Shown here in pieces: positions 44,457 through 53,817 of a stretch of 64,000 nucleotides of DNA. The translations under genes and the position numbers were made by a program. The DNA is taken from assembly GCA_965262015.1 (NCBI GenBank), contig OZ253494.1:1302001-1366000 (forward strand), given 5' to 3'. The DNA comes from G965262015 sp965262015. GTDB lineage: Bacteria; Spirochaetota; Leptospiria; Turneriellales; CBDBES01. The number at the start of each line of letters is the position of its first letter. The stretch's first letter is position 1. Under the pieces are notes generated by a model. The model had not been told where the DNA came from, ran no database searches, and was given only the letters and a program-made list of their open reading frames with translations.

Positions 44457-45299
44457 TTATAAAGTGTCCTTTAAATGGGATTTTATTTTTTTCAAGTGGC
44501 GATGTACATATACTTGTGTCCTATTTGTTATTTGAGCAATGACAAATAAAGGGATGTACATACATACATGGTTATACTGCTGAATTAATTTCTCTTTTCT
44601 ACTCTTCAGATATTGTCTTTTTTCTACTAATTGCGTACCGTAATGCCACTTTTCTACCCCCTCCAGGCGAGCATGGATCGTATCTAATTTATCCTGGATG
44701 TTACTCTTGGTGCTCATCTCTCGTTCTTTTTTTGCTTGAGTATATTTGATATATTGCTTGTACAACAACAATAGTTTACCTTTCTCTTGATGCCTTGTGA
44801 ATAGAAAGTGGATGTGTTCTATGTGTAGGTATAACCCACAGTGTAGATATAGCATAATGGTATCTTCTATTCCACAATGTTTCATACTATGTAATAAATT
44901 TTTTGTCTGTAGCATCTTATCCTTAACATGTGTGTTTATGTGTTCACTCTGTGTTGAGACCCATTCATCATTGATCGGATTTGCATTAATAGGTAATAAC
45001 GTACTTTTCTTGATTTGTTTCTTGCTCCATTTTAAATAAAGTATTTTAAGACTACTATATATAAATACATCAAATGTAATGTTATAAGAGGAATCATACT
45101 TCTCCATAAAAAACTCTATCTTATGCTGAATATCCAAATAGAAATCTCCACCATCCCATAAAGAAGTAGAAAATTGCCGGTGAATATATTGGTATATAGT
45201 AATATGTAATTTTTCTACATATTTATTGCGTTCTTCTTGATTACTAGATTGGTGGTAACCTATATAAAGTTCTTGATATTTTACCTTTGACATAGACAT
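44457..45299 (-). CDS. Sigma-70-like DNA-binding protein candidate
   Basis: A 280-aa protein not firmly assigned. Residues 10-100 (YIGYHQSSNQEERNKYVEKL, GDFYLDIQHKIEFFMEKYD and ITFDVFIYSSLKILYLKW) have the length and spacing of region 2 of short sigma factors, where a Trp/aromatic-rich helix binds the -10 element. The last 40 residues (YIPLFVIAQITNRTQVYVHRHLKKI) look like a region-4 helix-turn-helix. A basic coiled-coil lies between. Related sigma-like proteins are common in spirochaetes. It is divergent from dapF and 105 bases upstream of mod on the same strand, so it could control the restriction genes, but that is only an inference. Confidence 0.45.
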   Translation of the reverse strand: MSMSKVKYQELYIGYHQSSNQEERNKYVEKLHITIYQYIHRQFSTSLWDGGDFYLDIQHKIEFFMEKYDSSYNITFDVFIYSSLKILYLKWSKKQIKKSTLLPINANPINDEWVSTQSEHINTHVKDKMLQTKNLLHSMKHCGIEDTIMLYLHCGLYLHIEHIHFLFTRHQEKGKLLLLYKQYIKYTQAKKEREMSTKSNIQDKLDTIHARLEGVEKWHYGTQLVEKRQYLKSRKEKLIQQYNHVCMYIPLFVIAQITNRTQVYVHRHLKKIKSHLKDTL

Positions 45300-45378
45300 T
45301 ATACCTCAATGTGTCATTGGAGCCCTTAGTTATCAATTGCTTGGATGCTGGGCTTTTAAACTTGTGTAGACTTATTAT

Positions 45379-46227
45379 ATGAACTTTGCAAAACTTGAAG
45401 GATTAGGTAACGATTATCTTTTTATAGAAGATGTACCTAAAAACCCGTCCCGTGCAACCAAGTTGTTGTGTGATCGACATTATGGTGTAGGAGCAGATGG
45501 TTTGGTTTTAGTATCATCACCAGATGAGGGTGTAAAGGCTGACATCCAAATGCGTATTTTTAATCGTGATGGTTCAGAAGCTGAGATGTGTGGGAATGCG
45601 ATTCGTTGCCTAGGCAAATATCTTTATGATCGAGATAAGATAGACCATCACGATTTACTTGTACAAACAATTGCAGGCATTATACCGCTTGTACTGATGG
45701 TAAGGGATGGTAGGGTTTATCGTGTGAAGGTTGATATGGGGGAACCAATATTACAAAAAGGTAAGATCCCGATGCAGTGCCCACCAGGTGAGGAAGAATT
45801 GCAAGCAATAAAAGAAAAATTATTTATTGAAGATCAGGCTTTTGAATTTACGGGTATATCTCTAGGCAACCCCCATTGCATTATATGGGTAGATGACCTA
45901 GATAATTTTGACGTACCTAAATATGGTTCCTTGATAGAGACATATTCGCTGTTTCCCAATCATATTAATGTAGAATTTATTCAGATGTTAGATGAAGATC
46001 TTATTAAGCAAAGAACATGGGAAAGAGGTGTTGGCGAAACATTAGCCTGTGGTACCGGTGCAGCCGCAAGTCTTGTTGCTGGAGTGCTTTTAGGGCGTAT
46101 TAAAAGAAAAGCCAAGGTGGAACTCAAGGGTGGTTTACTAGAAGTCTATTGGTCAGAAAAAGACAACCATCTTTACACGACTGGCCCATGTAAAGATGTC
46201 TTTGAAGGCCATACTAAAATTATCTAA
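45379..46227 (+). CDS. dapF: Diaminopimelate epimerase
   Basis: Converts LL- to meso-diaminopimelate for lysine and cell wall. The two catalytic cysteines are seen in EMCGNAIRCLG and in LACGTGAAAS. FAKLEGLGNDYLFIED starts the protein and SLGNPHCIIW and GVGETLACG follow as expected. 282 aa is normal. It is transcribed away from the sigma-like gene and followed by glyQ after 42 bases. Confidence 0.96.
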   Translation: MNFAKLEGLGNDYLFIEDVPKNPSRATKLLCDRHYGVGADGLVLVSSPDEGVKADIQMRIFNRDGSEAEMCGNAIRCLGKYLYDRDKIDHHDLLVQTIAGIIPLVLMVRDGRVYRVKVDMGEPILQKGKIPMQCPPGEEELQAIKEKLFIEDQAFEFTGISLGNPHCIIWVDDLDNFDVPKYGSLIETYSLFPNHINVEFIQMLDEDLIKQRTWERGVGETLACGTGAAASLVAGVLLGRIKRKAKVELKGGLLEVYWSEKDNHLYTTGPCKDVFEGHTKII

Positions 46228-46269
46228 TTATTGTAAACACTTACCAGCCTCCCGACCATATGTAATTCT

Positions 46270-47151
46270 ATGTACTTTCAAGATATTATAAAAAAACTTA
46301 ATGAATACTGGTCGTCGGTAGGCTGTATCACTTTACAGTCTGTTGACTTAGAGGTTGGGGCTGCCACCTTTAATGCACATACATTTTTACGCTGTCTCGG
46401 TCCAGAACCCTTTAAGGGGGTATATGTTGAGCCTTCCAGACGCCCAACTGATGGTCGATATGGTGATAATCCTAATCGTCTTCAACATTACTATCAGTAT
46501 CAGGTTATGATCAAACCATGTCCTGCAAATGCCAGGGTAGTGTATTTAAAGTCTTTGCAACATCTTGGTCTAGAAATAGAGAAACATGATATTCGTTTTG
46601 TTGAAGACAACTGGGAGTCTCCTACCTTGGGTGCTAGTGGGTTGGGTTGGGAAGTATGGCTAGACGGAATGGAGATCACACAATTTACCTATTTCCAGAT
46701 GTGTGGTTCGCTAAATCTAGATCCACCGTCATTAGAAATAACCTATGGTCTAGAACGGTTAGCCTTATACCTACAAAATAAAAATAATGTTTATGAGTTA
46801 GAATGGAATAATGAATTTTTTTATGGAGATCTACATCACCAGACAGAATTTGAATATTCTACATATAATTTTGAAATAGCATCTACTGATAAACTTTTTA
46901 GATGGTTAGATGATTATGAAGAAGAGTGTAATATCATTTTAAAGCATAAGCCAGCTATTATTTTTCCAGCTTATGATTATATGTTAAAGTGTAGTCATGT
47001 ATTTAACTTATTGGATGCTAGAGGTGCCATATCTACCACGCAAAGACAAAGTATCATTACTCGGATTAGACATCTCGCACAGCAAATAGCCAAACAGTAT
47101 GTATCTATAAGAGAAAATAGGGATTTGGTTACTTCATTACAAAAATCTTAA
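46270..47151 (+). CDS. glyQ: Glycyl-tRNA synthetase alpha subunit
   Basis: Catalytic subunit of the alpha2beta2 bacterial glycyl-tRNA synthetase. The first 100 residues are almost canonical: YFQDIIKKLNEYWSSVGC, EVGAATFNAHTFLRCLGP, YVEPSRRPTDGRYGDNPNR and QYQVMIKP. WEVWLDGMEITQFTYFQ and ITYGLERLALYLQ follow. 293 aa is normal. The beta subunit gene, often next to it, is not in this window. Confidence 0.97.
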   Translation: MYFQDIIKKLNEYWSSVGCITLQSVDLEVGAATFNAHTFLRCLGPEPFKGVYVEPSRRPTDGRYGDNPNRLQHYYQYQVMIKPCPANARVVYLKSLQHLGLEIEKHDIRFVEDNWESPTLGASGLGWEVWLDGMEITQFTYFQMCGSLNLDPPSLEITYGLERLALYLQNKNNVYELEWNNEFFYGDLHHQTEFEYSTYNFEIASTDKLFRWLDDYEEECNIILKHKPAIIFPAYDYMLKCSHVFNLLDARGAISTTQRQSIITRIRHLAQQIAKQYVSIRENRDLVTSLQKS

Positions 47152-47224
47152 GTAGTATATAATATACAAACTATTTTACACCCATCTGAAATAAGTTTAT
47201 ACTCAATTGGTGGGGTGTAGTGAT

Positions 47225-48058
47225 ATGTGGTTAAGCATGGGTTTCACATTTTTTTCAAAATTTTGCTTCTATAACTTTATTAGATGTTTTTTATTTTTGA
47301 TCCTGTTCCCTGTTCTATTATATTGGATAGGTACAGACCAGTATATTGTGCGGAAGGAAAAGCAATTAAATATACTTTCACAAGCAGATTGGCGTTTGTT
47401 GACGGGTAGATTTAAGCCATCACATAAGTCTTCATTTCAATTGATAGATCCCCAGTATAGTTTGAAAAAGCACATACACCTTGAAAAAGATACCTACAAG
47501 GCTTTTTTAAAATTACGCCAAGACGCTCTGAAAGATGGTGTGTCTTTTTTTGTCATCTCGGGTACTCGTACTTATACAAAACAAAGAACTATATGGAATA
47601 TAAAGTTAAACCGTACACAACGCAGGAAAAATATGTTCACTCCTTTACAACAAGTCTTACATGTATTAAAGTTTTCTGCAATACCAGGATTAAGTCGCCA
47701 TCACTGGGGTACAGATATTGATATAGTATATTCAAAAAAAAATTATACACTTACTAATGAATACTTTATTCAGTCAAAGAAAGGTAAAGAAGCGTACCAG
47801 TGGCTTACCCAATATGCCCATACATATGGATTTTGTCAGCCCTATAAAGGCCGTCCTAAGCATAGAGGCAAGAAAAGATATTTATATGGTCATCAAGAAG
47901 AAAAATGGCATTGGTCTTACAAACCCCGCTCTCTAGGCTACATGGCCTTGTTTACAAAACACATAGACCATATGGCACCAAAAAATTTTTTAGGTCACCA
48001 ACATGTACAAATAATTTACCAAGATTTTGTGCAAAATATCTCATCCGAATGTTTATGA
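47225..48058 (+). CDS. VanY-like M15 D-alanyl-D-alanine carboxypeptidase
   Basis: Exported peptidase trimming peptidoglycan stems. A membrane anchor (FIRCFLFLILFPVLLYWIG) lies near the N-terminus. The M15B core has FFVISGTRTYTKQ, AIPGLSRHHWGTDIDIV (metal His and Asp) and EEKWHWSYKP (third ligand), with QWLTQYAHTYGFC in between. The start ATG at 47225 follows a GGGGTG site; a TTG at 47207 is in frame. The last stop codon is three bases from the convergent tRNA gene. Confidence 0.88.
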   Translation: MWLSMGFTFFSKFCFYNFIRCFLFLILFPVLLYWIGTDQYIVRKEKQLNILSQADWRLLTGRFKPSHKSSFQLIDPQYSLKKHIHLEKDTYKAFLKLRQDALKDGVSFFVISGTRTYTKQRTIWNIKLNRTQRRKNMFTPLQQVLHVLKFSAIPGLSRHHWGTDIDIVYSKKNYTLTNEYFIQSKKGKEAYQWLTQYAHTYGFCQPYKGRPKHRGKKRYLYGHQEEKWHWSYKPRSLGYMALFTKHIDHMAPKNFLGHQHVQIIYQDFVQNISSECL

Positions 48059-48060
48059 TC

Positions 48061-48134
<74 letters not shown>

Positions 48135-48233
48135 GTATAATAGCCACGCTATATACCAAAAATTAGATTTTATATAAGTACTCAAGCTTTTTTCTTAAGT
48201 AATTATATATAGTACCGAAAGAAGACAGTGTAA

Positions 48234-48258
48234 CATGATATGATTATAGTATATCATG
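48234..48258. promoter_or_regulatory. 8-bp inverted repeat upstream of the flagellar operon
   Basis: CATGATAT (48234..48241) and ATATCATG (48251..48258) are inverted copies 9 bases apart, ending 19 bases before the flgN-like start. It may be an operator. No sigma-28 or sigma-54 promoter consensus could be recognised with confidence upstream. Confidence 0.35.
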
Positions 48259-48277
48259 ATTAATATTTGAGGTTATT

Positions 48278-48820
48278 ATGGAAAATTTGTTATCTAAGCT
48301 ATGCAATTTATTAGATCGAGAAATCGCTCTATATGAATTACTTGTCCATATTGAAGAAAAAAAGGCAAATATTTTGTCATTGAATGCAGGTATTCTAAAA
48401 GACCAAACCTTGGGCAATGCACATAAAGAAATGCAATCGTTAGAGAAGGTAATTTACGAGCAGGAACATATGCTAGAGGATCGTATGAGGTTAGAAAAAG
48501 AGCGTACACATGTTATGAGCCAATTAGCAAAAGCTTTAGGTTTGGAGAATATCTATTTACGAGACATTGCACACGATGCAGGCATACCTCAAGAAACACA
48601 GGCTATCTTACAAAAAAAATCAGATACTTTGTGTGAGATAGTAACTATCCTAAGTGGTAAGGTTAATGCTAACCGTACAATATTACAAGATGGTTTTGAA
48701 TTGTTTCATTCTTTGAGGCAATTACTTTCACAATCTCAAGATAATCACCTCACCTATGTACAGGATGATGAACCAACCAATAATAATTCTAAACCAATTT
48801 TTTTTGATACGAATTGTTAA
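48278..48820 (+). CDS. FlgN-like flagellar export chaperone
   Basis: A 180-aa all-helical protein with the FlgN pattern: LLDREIALYELLVHIEEKKANIL, then a long coiled coil (EKVIYEQEHMLEDRMRLEKERT), LAKALGLENIYLRDIA and a hydrophilic tail. FlgN binds FlgK and FlgL before export. It sits 24 bases before flgK, which fits. The GAGG ribosome-binding site is at 48268. It is probably the first gene of the operon reaching at least to csrA. Confidence 0.75.
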   Translation: MENLLSKLCNLLDREIALYELLVHIEEKKANILSLNAGILKDQTLGNAHKEMQSLEKVIYEQEHMLEDRMRLEKERTHVMSQLAKALGLENIYLRDIAHDAGIPQETQAILQKKSDTLCEIVTILSGKVNANRTILQDGFELFHSLRQLLSQSQDNHLTYVQDDEPTNNNSKPIFFDTNC

Positions 48821-48843
48821 TTAGGACGATTAAGATTATTTAG

Positions 48844-50751
48844 ATGGCATCTAGTTTTTTAGGAATTGAAATTGGAAAGCGTAGCTTAAGTGCCCACCAA
48901 CAAGCATTACAAACTACTGGCCACAACATCTCCAATGCAGATAATAAAGGTTATGCCCGACAACGAGTAGAGATACAAAGCATGTCGCCTCTCTATGCCC
49001 CTTCTATGAACCGGGCACATCAAGCAGGTACAATTGGACAGGGAGTAGAAATTAGTTCAATTACTCGTATTCGTGATAAATTTATTGATGAGCGTATATA
49101 CAATACAGAAAATACAAAAGGCTATTGGGAATTAAAGCAGAAATATTTGCGAGAAATTGAGATTACCTATAATGAACCAGCTAACGAATCTATTCACAGT
49201 CAAATTAGTAAATTCTGGGGAAGCTGGCAAGAGCTATCCCAATATCCTGAAGAGAGATCACATCGTAATATTGTTAAAACGAATGCTAAAGAATTATCTT
49301 TTAAAATACGTAATGTCTTTGAGCAGATTTTTCAAATGAGACAGCACGTTGATGAAGAGATTACTAGTGTAGTGTCTTCTACTAATGCAATGACCAAACA
49401 AATTGCGGATTTAAATGAGCGTATACAAAAATCTATGGGAGTAGGTGACAAACCAAATGATTTATTAGATCAACGAGATGCTATTTTACAAAAACTCTCT
49501 TCCATGGTAGATGTCACTATTAAGCAACAGGATAAAGACGAGATAATGATTTTTTTGGGTTCAGAGATTTTAGTACAGGGTAATCGTTCATTTAATCTAA
49601 AAGCCAAAATAGATGATACTAATACAGGTATGAAAAAAATTGTATGGGAAAACAACGGCCAAAATATAGTAATTGATAAAGGTCAACTTAGAGGTTTGCT
49701 TGAAATAAGAGATATTACTTTAAAAGAGCATTTGCAACAAATGAATCTCTTAAGTATTAATTTATCTGACATTGTTAATGAAGTACATCGTGATGGATTT
49801 GGTTTAAATCAAGAAACGAATATCGATTTTTTTGATATCAAATCGTTATCCAAAAAATCAAACGCTAATATTGATCTGAATAATGATGGCCAAGAAGATA
49901 CAACAGCTATTTTTCGGGTTACAGGTAGACACCAAAATAATCCCGACAAACCTCTAGGTATTAATGGCGTAATGACCTTTCACTCTAATAATACAGACCA
50001 TACTCCCATATATATTAATTACCATGAGTATGAAAAACTTTCTGATATTGTTTCCAAAATTAATCGATCTGATGCTGGTGTCGTTGCTTATGTAAATCAT
50101 AATCACAACTTAGTTTTAAAAGCACGTTTAAGCCAAGATGATGATAGAAGTCATTTTATGATTCGTCATATGGAAGATTCAGGAGAGCTATTAGCTGGTT
50201 ATACTGGTATATTGAATAATGCAGGAGTAGAAGGTGCTTTTGATTATCACAGGATTAATGAAATTGCTAAACTGCAATCTAACCTAGACAAAATCACATT
50301 CACGCCTGAAAGAGATTCAGCATATGCAATACGTGTGAATCAAGCCATTGATGATAATGTTGATTTAATTGCGAGTACCAGCGGGCGTTCAACAAGTGAA
50401 GGTGAAAATATAAACCAGGTTAATGGCTTAAAAGATGGTTCTAATGCCATTGCAATTGCCAAGGCACTGAAACATAACTCTAATATGATAGGTACTTATA
50501 ATAATGTTGATGACTTTTACAATACTCTAATTTCAAAATTAGGTATGGAATCTAAAGTTGCCCAGGACGAATTATCTAATCAATCCACCATTTTAAATAA
50601 CCTAGATAATCTAAGACAATCTATTATGGGTGTTAATTTAGACGAAGAAATGGCAAATATGCTAAAGTTTCAACATGGTTATAATGCCTCGGCTCGTATC
50701 GTTAAGGTAATGAGCGAGATGTTGGATAGATTAATTAACCAGTTAGGCTAG
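48844..50751 (+). CDS. flgK: Flagellar hook-associated protein 1
   Basis: First hook-filament junction protein, 635 aa. N-terminal SSFLGIEIGKRSLSAHQQAL and TTGHNISNADNKGYARQRVE and the C-terminal LDEEMANMLKFQHGYNASARIVKVM are the terminal helical sequences that polymerise. The middle is longer and variable. It lies between flgN-like and flgL. Confidence 0.96.
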   Translation: MASSFLGIEIGKRSLSAHQQALQTTGHNISNADNKGYARQRVEIQSMSPLYAPSMNRAHQAGTIGQGVEISSITRIRDKFIDERIYNTENTKGYWELKQKYLREIEITYNEPANESIHSQISKFWGSWQELSQYPEERSHRNIVKTNAKELSFKIRNVFEQIFQMRQHVDEEITSVVSSTNAMTKQIADLNERIQKSMGVGDKPNDLLDQRDAILQKLSSMVDVTIKQQDKDEIMIFLGSEILVQGNRSFNLKAKIDDTNTGMKKIVWENNGQNIVIDKGQLRGLLEIRDITLKEHLQQMNLLSINLSDIVNEVHRDGFGLNQETNIDFFDIKSLSKKSNANIDLNNDGQEDTTAIFRVTGRHQNNPDKPLGINGVMTFHSNNTDHTPIYINYHEYEKLSDIVSKINRSDAGVVAYVNHNHNLVLKARLSQDDDRSHFMIRHMEDSGELLAGYTGILNNAGVEGAFDYHRINEIAKLQSNLDKITFTPERDSAYAIRVNQAIDDNVDLIASTSGRSTSEGENINQVNGLKDGSNAIAIAKALKHNSNMIGTYNNVDDFYNTLISKLGMESKVAQDELSNQSTILNNLDNLRQSIMGVNLDEEMANMLKFQHGYNASARIVKVMSEMLDRLINQLG

Positions 50752-50795
50752 ATGCCCAATTATATATTGTTTTTCTGAGTTAAAGGAGTATAATA

Positions 50796-52052
50796 ATGAG
50801 AATAACAGGACAGATAACACAGAATAACCTAACCTCTATTTTGCAAAAACAAAAAATGGATATGGAAAAAATTGAGAAGGATGTAGCCTCAGGTACTGTA
50901 ATTCACCTGCCCTCTGATGATCCCATTGCTATGTCTAGTCGTATGCTTTTAACCTCCAGAATGAGCGAGCTAGGCCAATATAATAGGAATATTAAAGAGT
51001 CGTATGATCGTATGCAATTGATGGATAACCAACTAGGAAGGGTAACTGATATTATGCAACGTATTCGTTATTTAACCATACAGGCAGCAAATGGTACAAA
51101 TAGTAGTTTTGAGCTTAAGGAAGCAATTGCTAGAGAGGTAGATGAGCACCTTAAAGCACTCATTGATCTGGGTAATGTAAAGGATGCTACAGGCAGAAAC
51201 TTATTTGCTGGCAGTGTCCTTAAACAAGATCCTTTTAGAGTAGTATATAATAATTTAACTGCCAAAGGTTCAGGCATTGACGACATGATTATGGGAGTAG
51301 AATACCAAGGGGATATTTTTCAGTTACGTCGAGAAATAGAGAGACGAGAAGAAATGACGGTTTCCTTGCCAGGTAATCATGTATTTTGGGGTACCAATAC
51401 ACAAATTGACACCAATAAAGATTCCTCTAATTATATAGCTAGTGGCAATCAAAAGTTTAAAATAGATGGAACTGTCTTTAATGTGGCTGCCCAAGATACA
51501 TTAGATGACATAATAGGAAAAATTAATGCAGCAAACATCAATGTAACAGCTTTGCAAGGTACACAAAATAATATGATTTTAGTAAGTAAAACACCACACC
51601 AAATATGGTTGGAAGATATACAAGGAGGAACAGTCTTACAGGATATTGGTTTGATAGATAATTTTAATGATCAATCTTCACCCAATAATTATCATCCATC
51701 TGCTAATGTTACAGGCTTATCCTTGTTTGATGTGATTATTACTTTGCGTGATGATCTTATCAAAAATGACCAACATAGTGTAGGTGGTAGGGATCTAGAG
51801 GCGATAGATATGGCTTTAGAAAATGTACTGCGTCATCGATCTGAAATAGGAGCAAAAACTAACCGCCTAGAACAACACGAGAAACGTATTGCATGGGATA
51901 CCAACTACACTCAAGAATTATTAGCTCATAACGAATCAACTGATATGATAGAAAGCATTATGCAACTTAAATGGCTAGAGACGGTACATAACTATGCCTT
52001 AAAGGTTGGTAGTAAACTTATCCAACCAACCTTAATGGATTTCTTAAACTAG
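50796..52052 (+). CDS. flgL: Flagellar hook-associated protein 3
   Basis: Second hook-filament junction protein, 418 aa. The flagellin-like N-terminus (MRITGQITQNNLTSILQ, then PSDDPIAMSSRMLL and DNQLGRVTDIMQRIRYLTIQAANGT in two parts) and the C-terminal helical end mark FlgL. A strong AAAGGAG site precedes the start. The next gene fliW begins eight bases after its stop. Confidence 0.95.
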   Translation: MRITGQITQNNLTSILQKQKMDMEKIEKDVASGTVIHLPSDDPIAMSSRMLLTSRMSELGQYNRNIKESYDRMQLMDNQLGRVTDIMQRIRYLTIQAANGTNSSFELKEAIAREVDEHLKALIDLGNVKDATGRNLFAGSVLKQDPFRVVYNNLTAKGSGIDDMIMGVEYQGDIFQLRREIERREEMTVSLPGNHVFWGTNTQIDTNKDSSNYIASGNQKFKIDGTVFNVAAQDTLDDIIGKINAANINVTALQGTQNNMILVSKTPHQIWLEDIQGGTVLQDIGLIDNFNDQSSPNNYHPSANVTGLSLFDVIITLRDDLIKNDQHSVGGRDLEAIDMALENVLRHRSEIGAKTNRLEQHEKRIAWDTNYTQELLAHNESTDMIESIMQLKWLETVHNYALKVGSKLIQPTLMDFLN

Positions 52053-52059
52053 GTTAATT

Positions 52060-52575
52060 ATGATACATAATATAAAATCTTACGAAACTAATTACCAGGG
52101 TCAAAAAAAAGACAAGTCATCTAAAATACAAATGCAGACTAAGTCTTTTGGCATTATAGAGGTAGACACAGAAGATATCATATCTTTCCCTGAGGGTATA
52201 CTGGCTTTTGAGCATCTGGATAGCTATATTATGTTAGATACACGCAAGGGGCAATCTTTCAAGTGGTTGCAAAGCATGGCTGAGCCGAATATTGCTTTTC
52301 TAATAGTTAATCCGTATGATCTCATCCCTGATTATAATCCAATACTTAGTAACGAAGCCTTGAGCATAGTACAGACAAGCAAACATGTGGAATTACTCGC
52401 CTATTGTATAGTTACTATCCCTGCCACCAAGCCAAATGATCTTACTGTAAATTTACAAGGTCCAATTATGATTAACCCCAAAGAAAAATTAGCAGCACAA
52501 TTTATTGGGGAATCTGATTCTTATTCTATACGTGAGCCTTTAATGCCCTTGATGCAACGCTTGGCAGGCATGTGA
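52060..52575 (+). CDS. fliW: Flagellar assembly factor FliW
   Basis: FliW binds flagellin and CsrA, so it relieves CsrA repression of flagellin translation until flagellin is exported. Recognised from KSFGIIEVDTEDIISFPEGILAFE (in pieces FGIIEVDTEDII and FPEGILAFEHL), IMLDTRKGQSFKWLQS and ANIAFLIVNPYDL-like residues. The N-terminus has an extra 25-residue hydrophilic extension, giving 171 aa instead of about 145. csrA follows after 43 bases. Confidence 0.93.
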   Translation: MIHNIKSYETNYQGQKKDKSSKIQMQTKSFGIIEVDTEDIISFPEGILAFEHLDSYIMLDTRKGQSFKWLQSMAEPNIAFLIVNPYDLIPDYNPILSNEALSIVQTSKHVELLAYCIVTIPATKPNDLTVNLQGPIMINPKEKLAAQFIGESDSYSIREPLMPLMQRLAGM

Positions 52576-52618
52576 TATTAAAAAAAATGGAAAAGGATGT
52601 CTGTTCTACTAGAATGAC

Positions 52619-52855
52619 ATGTTAGTTTTAACTCGCAAGCTAAACCAGTCGATTGTTATTGGTGATAATATTGAACTTACGATTGTTGACTTAAAGGGTG
52701 ATCAAGTTAAGATAGGTATTAACGCACCAAAAAATATACGTATTTATCGTTCCGAGGTTTATCAAGCTATAGAAAAGCAAAATATAGAGGCTTCACAGTC
52801 TCATTTACCTGAAGGAATGGATAATTTTTTACCTCCAAAAAAAGGATCCAACTAA
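52619..52855 (+). CDS. csrA: Carbon storage regulator CsrA
   Basis: RNA-binding translational regulator. The 78-aa protein begins MLVLTRKLNQSIVIGDNIEL and has VKIGINAPKNIRIYRSEVYQAI, the conserved RNA-binding strands; the C-terminal tail is a little longer than usual (78 versus about 61-75). It forms the regulatory pair with FliW immediately upstream, a common arrangement in spirochaetes. Confidence 0.96.
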   Translation: MLVLTRKLNQSIVIGDNIELTIVDLKGDQVKIGINAPKNIRIYRSEVYQAIEKQNIEASQSHLPEGMDNFLPPKKGSN

Positions 52856-52871
52856 AATTGTTTAAACACTC

Positions 52872-53795
52872 ATGGATCTCCCATTTATACTAGAAACATT
52901 ACAAGATAATACATTTAGTTTTTCTGCCGAAGTAATACCACCTCGAAATGGGACATCCTCTGATGCTATTTTTTCCAGTATAGATTCCTTGTCTCAGGTA
53001 GGTTTTCACTTTATCTCAGTTACTCATGGTGCGGGTGGCTCTTTGAGAGGGGGTACCATGCCTATTTGCCATTATGCTCTTAATCAGAAAAATATAGTTC
53101 CCATTGCACATTTAACTTGTAGAGGTGTGACCCGTGAAGATTTAGAAAACACACTAGTGGATCATCATTATTTTGGTATTGATAATATTTTAGCCCTTCG
53201 TGGTGATCCACCAGATGGTCTGGGACAAATTTTTCAGAAGGTACCCAATGGATTTGGTTACGCTTATGAGTTAGTTCAATTAATTACAAATATGAATCAA
53301 GGTAGATATATAGTAAGAAAAGCATTTGATAAGAAAACAAATTATAAAGAAGGCATACCAACTAATTTTTGTATTGGAGTGGCTTGTTACCCCGAAGATA
53401 AGCATGGTATCGAATACTTAGAGATTAAGAAAAAAGCTGGTGCTCACTTTGGTATCACTCAAATGGCTTATGATTTTAATATTTTAAAAGATTTTTTATT
53501 ACAAATAAAAAAAAAATGGCCAGAAAACTTTCCTATTTTACCATCTCTCCACATCCCACATTCATATGAACGTTTGTTATATATACGGGATAAATTTGGA
53601 GTAAGTATATCTCCAAATTTATTATTGAGGATGGAACGTGCCTCTAAAGTATCTAAGGAAGCGATGCTCAAAGAAGGCATCACATGGTCAAAAGAGATGG
53701 TTGATCAACTTATTGATCTCAAGGCTCCTGGTGTGCATCTCTTTATTATGAATAATATCTTGCCTGCCTTAGAACTCAAAAAATATTATTCTTGA
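52872..53795 (+). CDS. metF: Methylenetetrahydrofolate reductase
   Basis: FAD enzyme making 5-methyltetrahydrofolate for methionine. FSFSAEVIPPRNGTSSD, FISVTHGAGGSLRGGT, IAHLTCRGVTRED, NILALRGDPPDG and FGITQMAYDF are the TIM-barrel family pieces. 307 aa. It begins 17 bases after csrA, so cotranscription with the flagellar genes is possible although the function is unrelated. It converges on the propeller gene at 53818. Confidence 0.94.
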   Translation: MDLPFILETLQDNTFSFSAEVIPPRNGTSSDAIFSSIDSLSQVGFHFISVTHGAGGSLRGGTMPICHYALNQKNIVPIAHLTCRGVTREDLENTLVDHHYFGIDNILALRGDPPDGLGQIFQKVPNGFGYAYELVQLITNMNQGRYIVRKAFDKKTNYKEGIPTNFCIGVACYPEDKHGIEYLEIKKKAGAHFGITQMAYDFNILKDFLLQIKKKWPENFPILPSLHIPHSYERLLYIRDKFGVSISPNLLLRMERASKVSKEAMLKEGITWSKEMVDQLIDLKAPGVHLFIMNNILPALELKKYYS

Positions 53796-53817
53796 TTGTA
53801 CATTTTCTGTGATGTCA

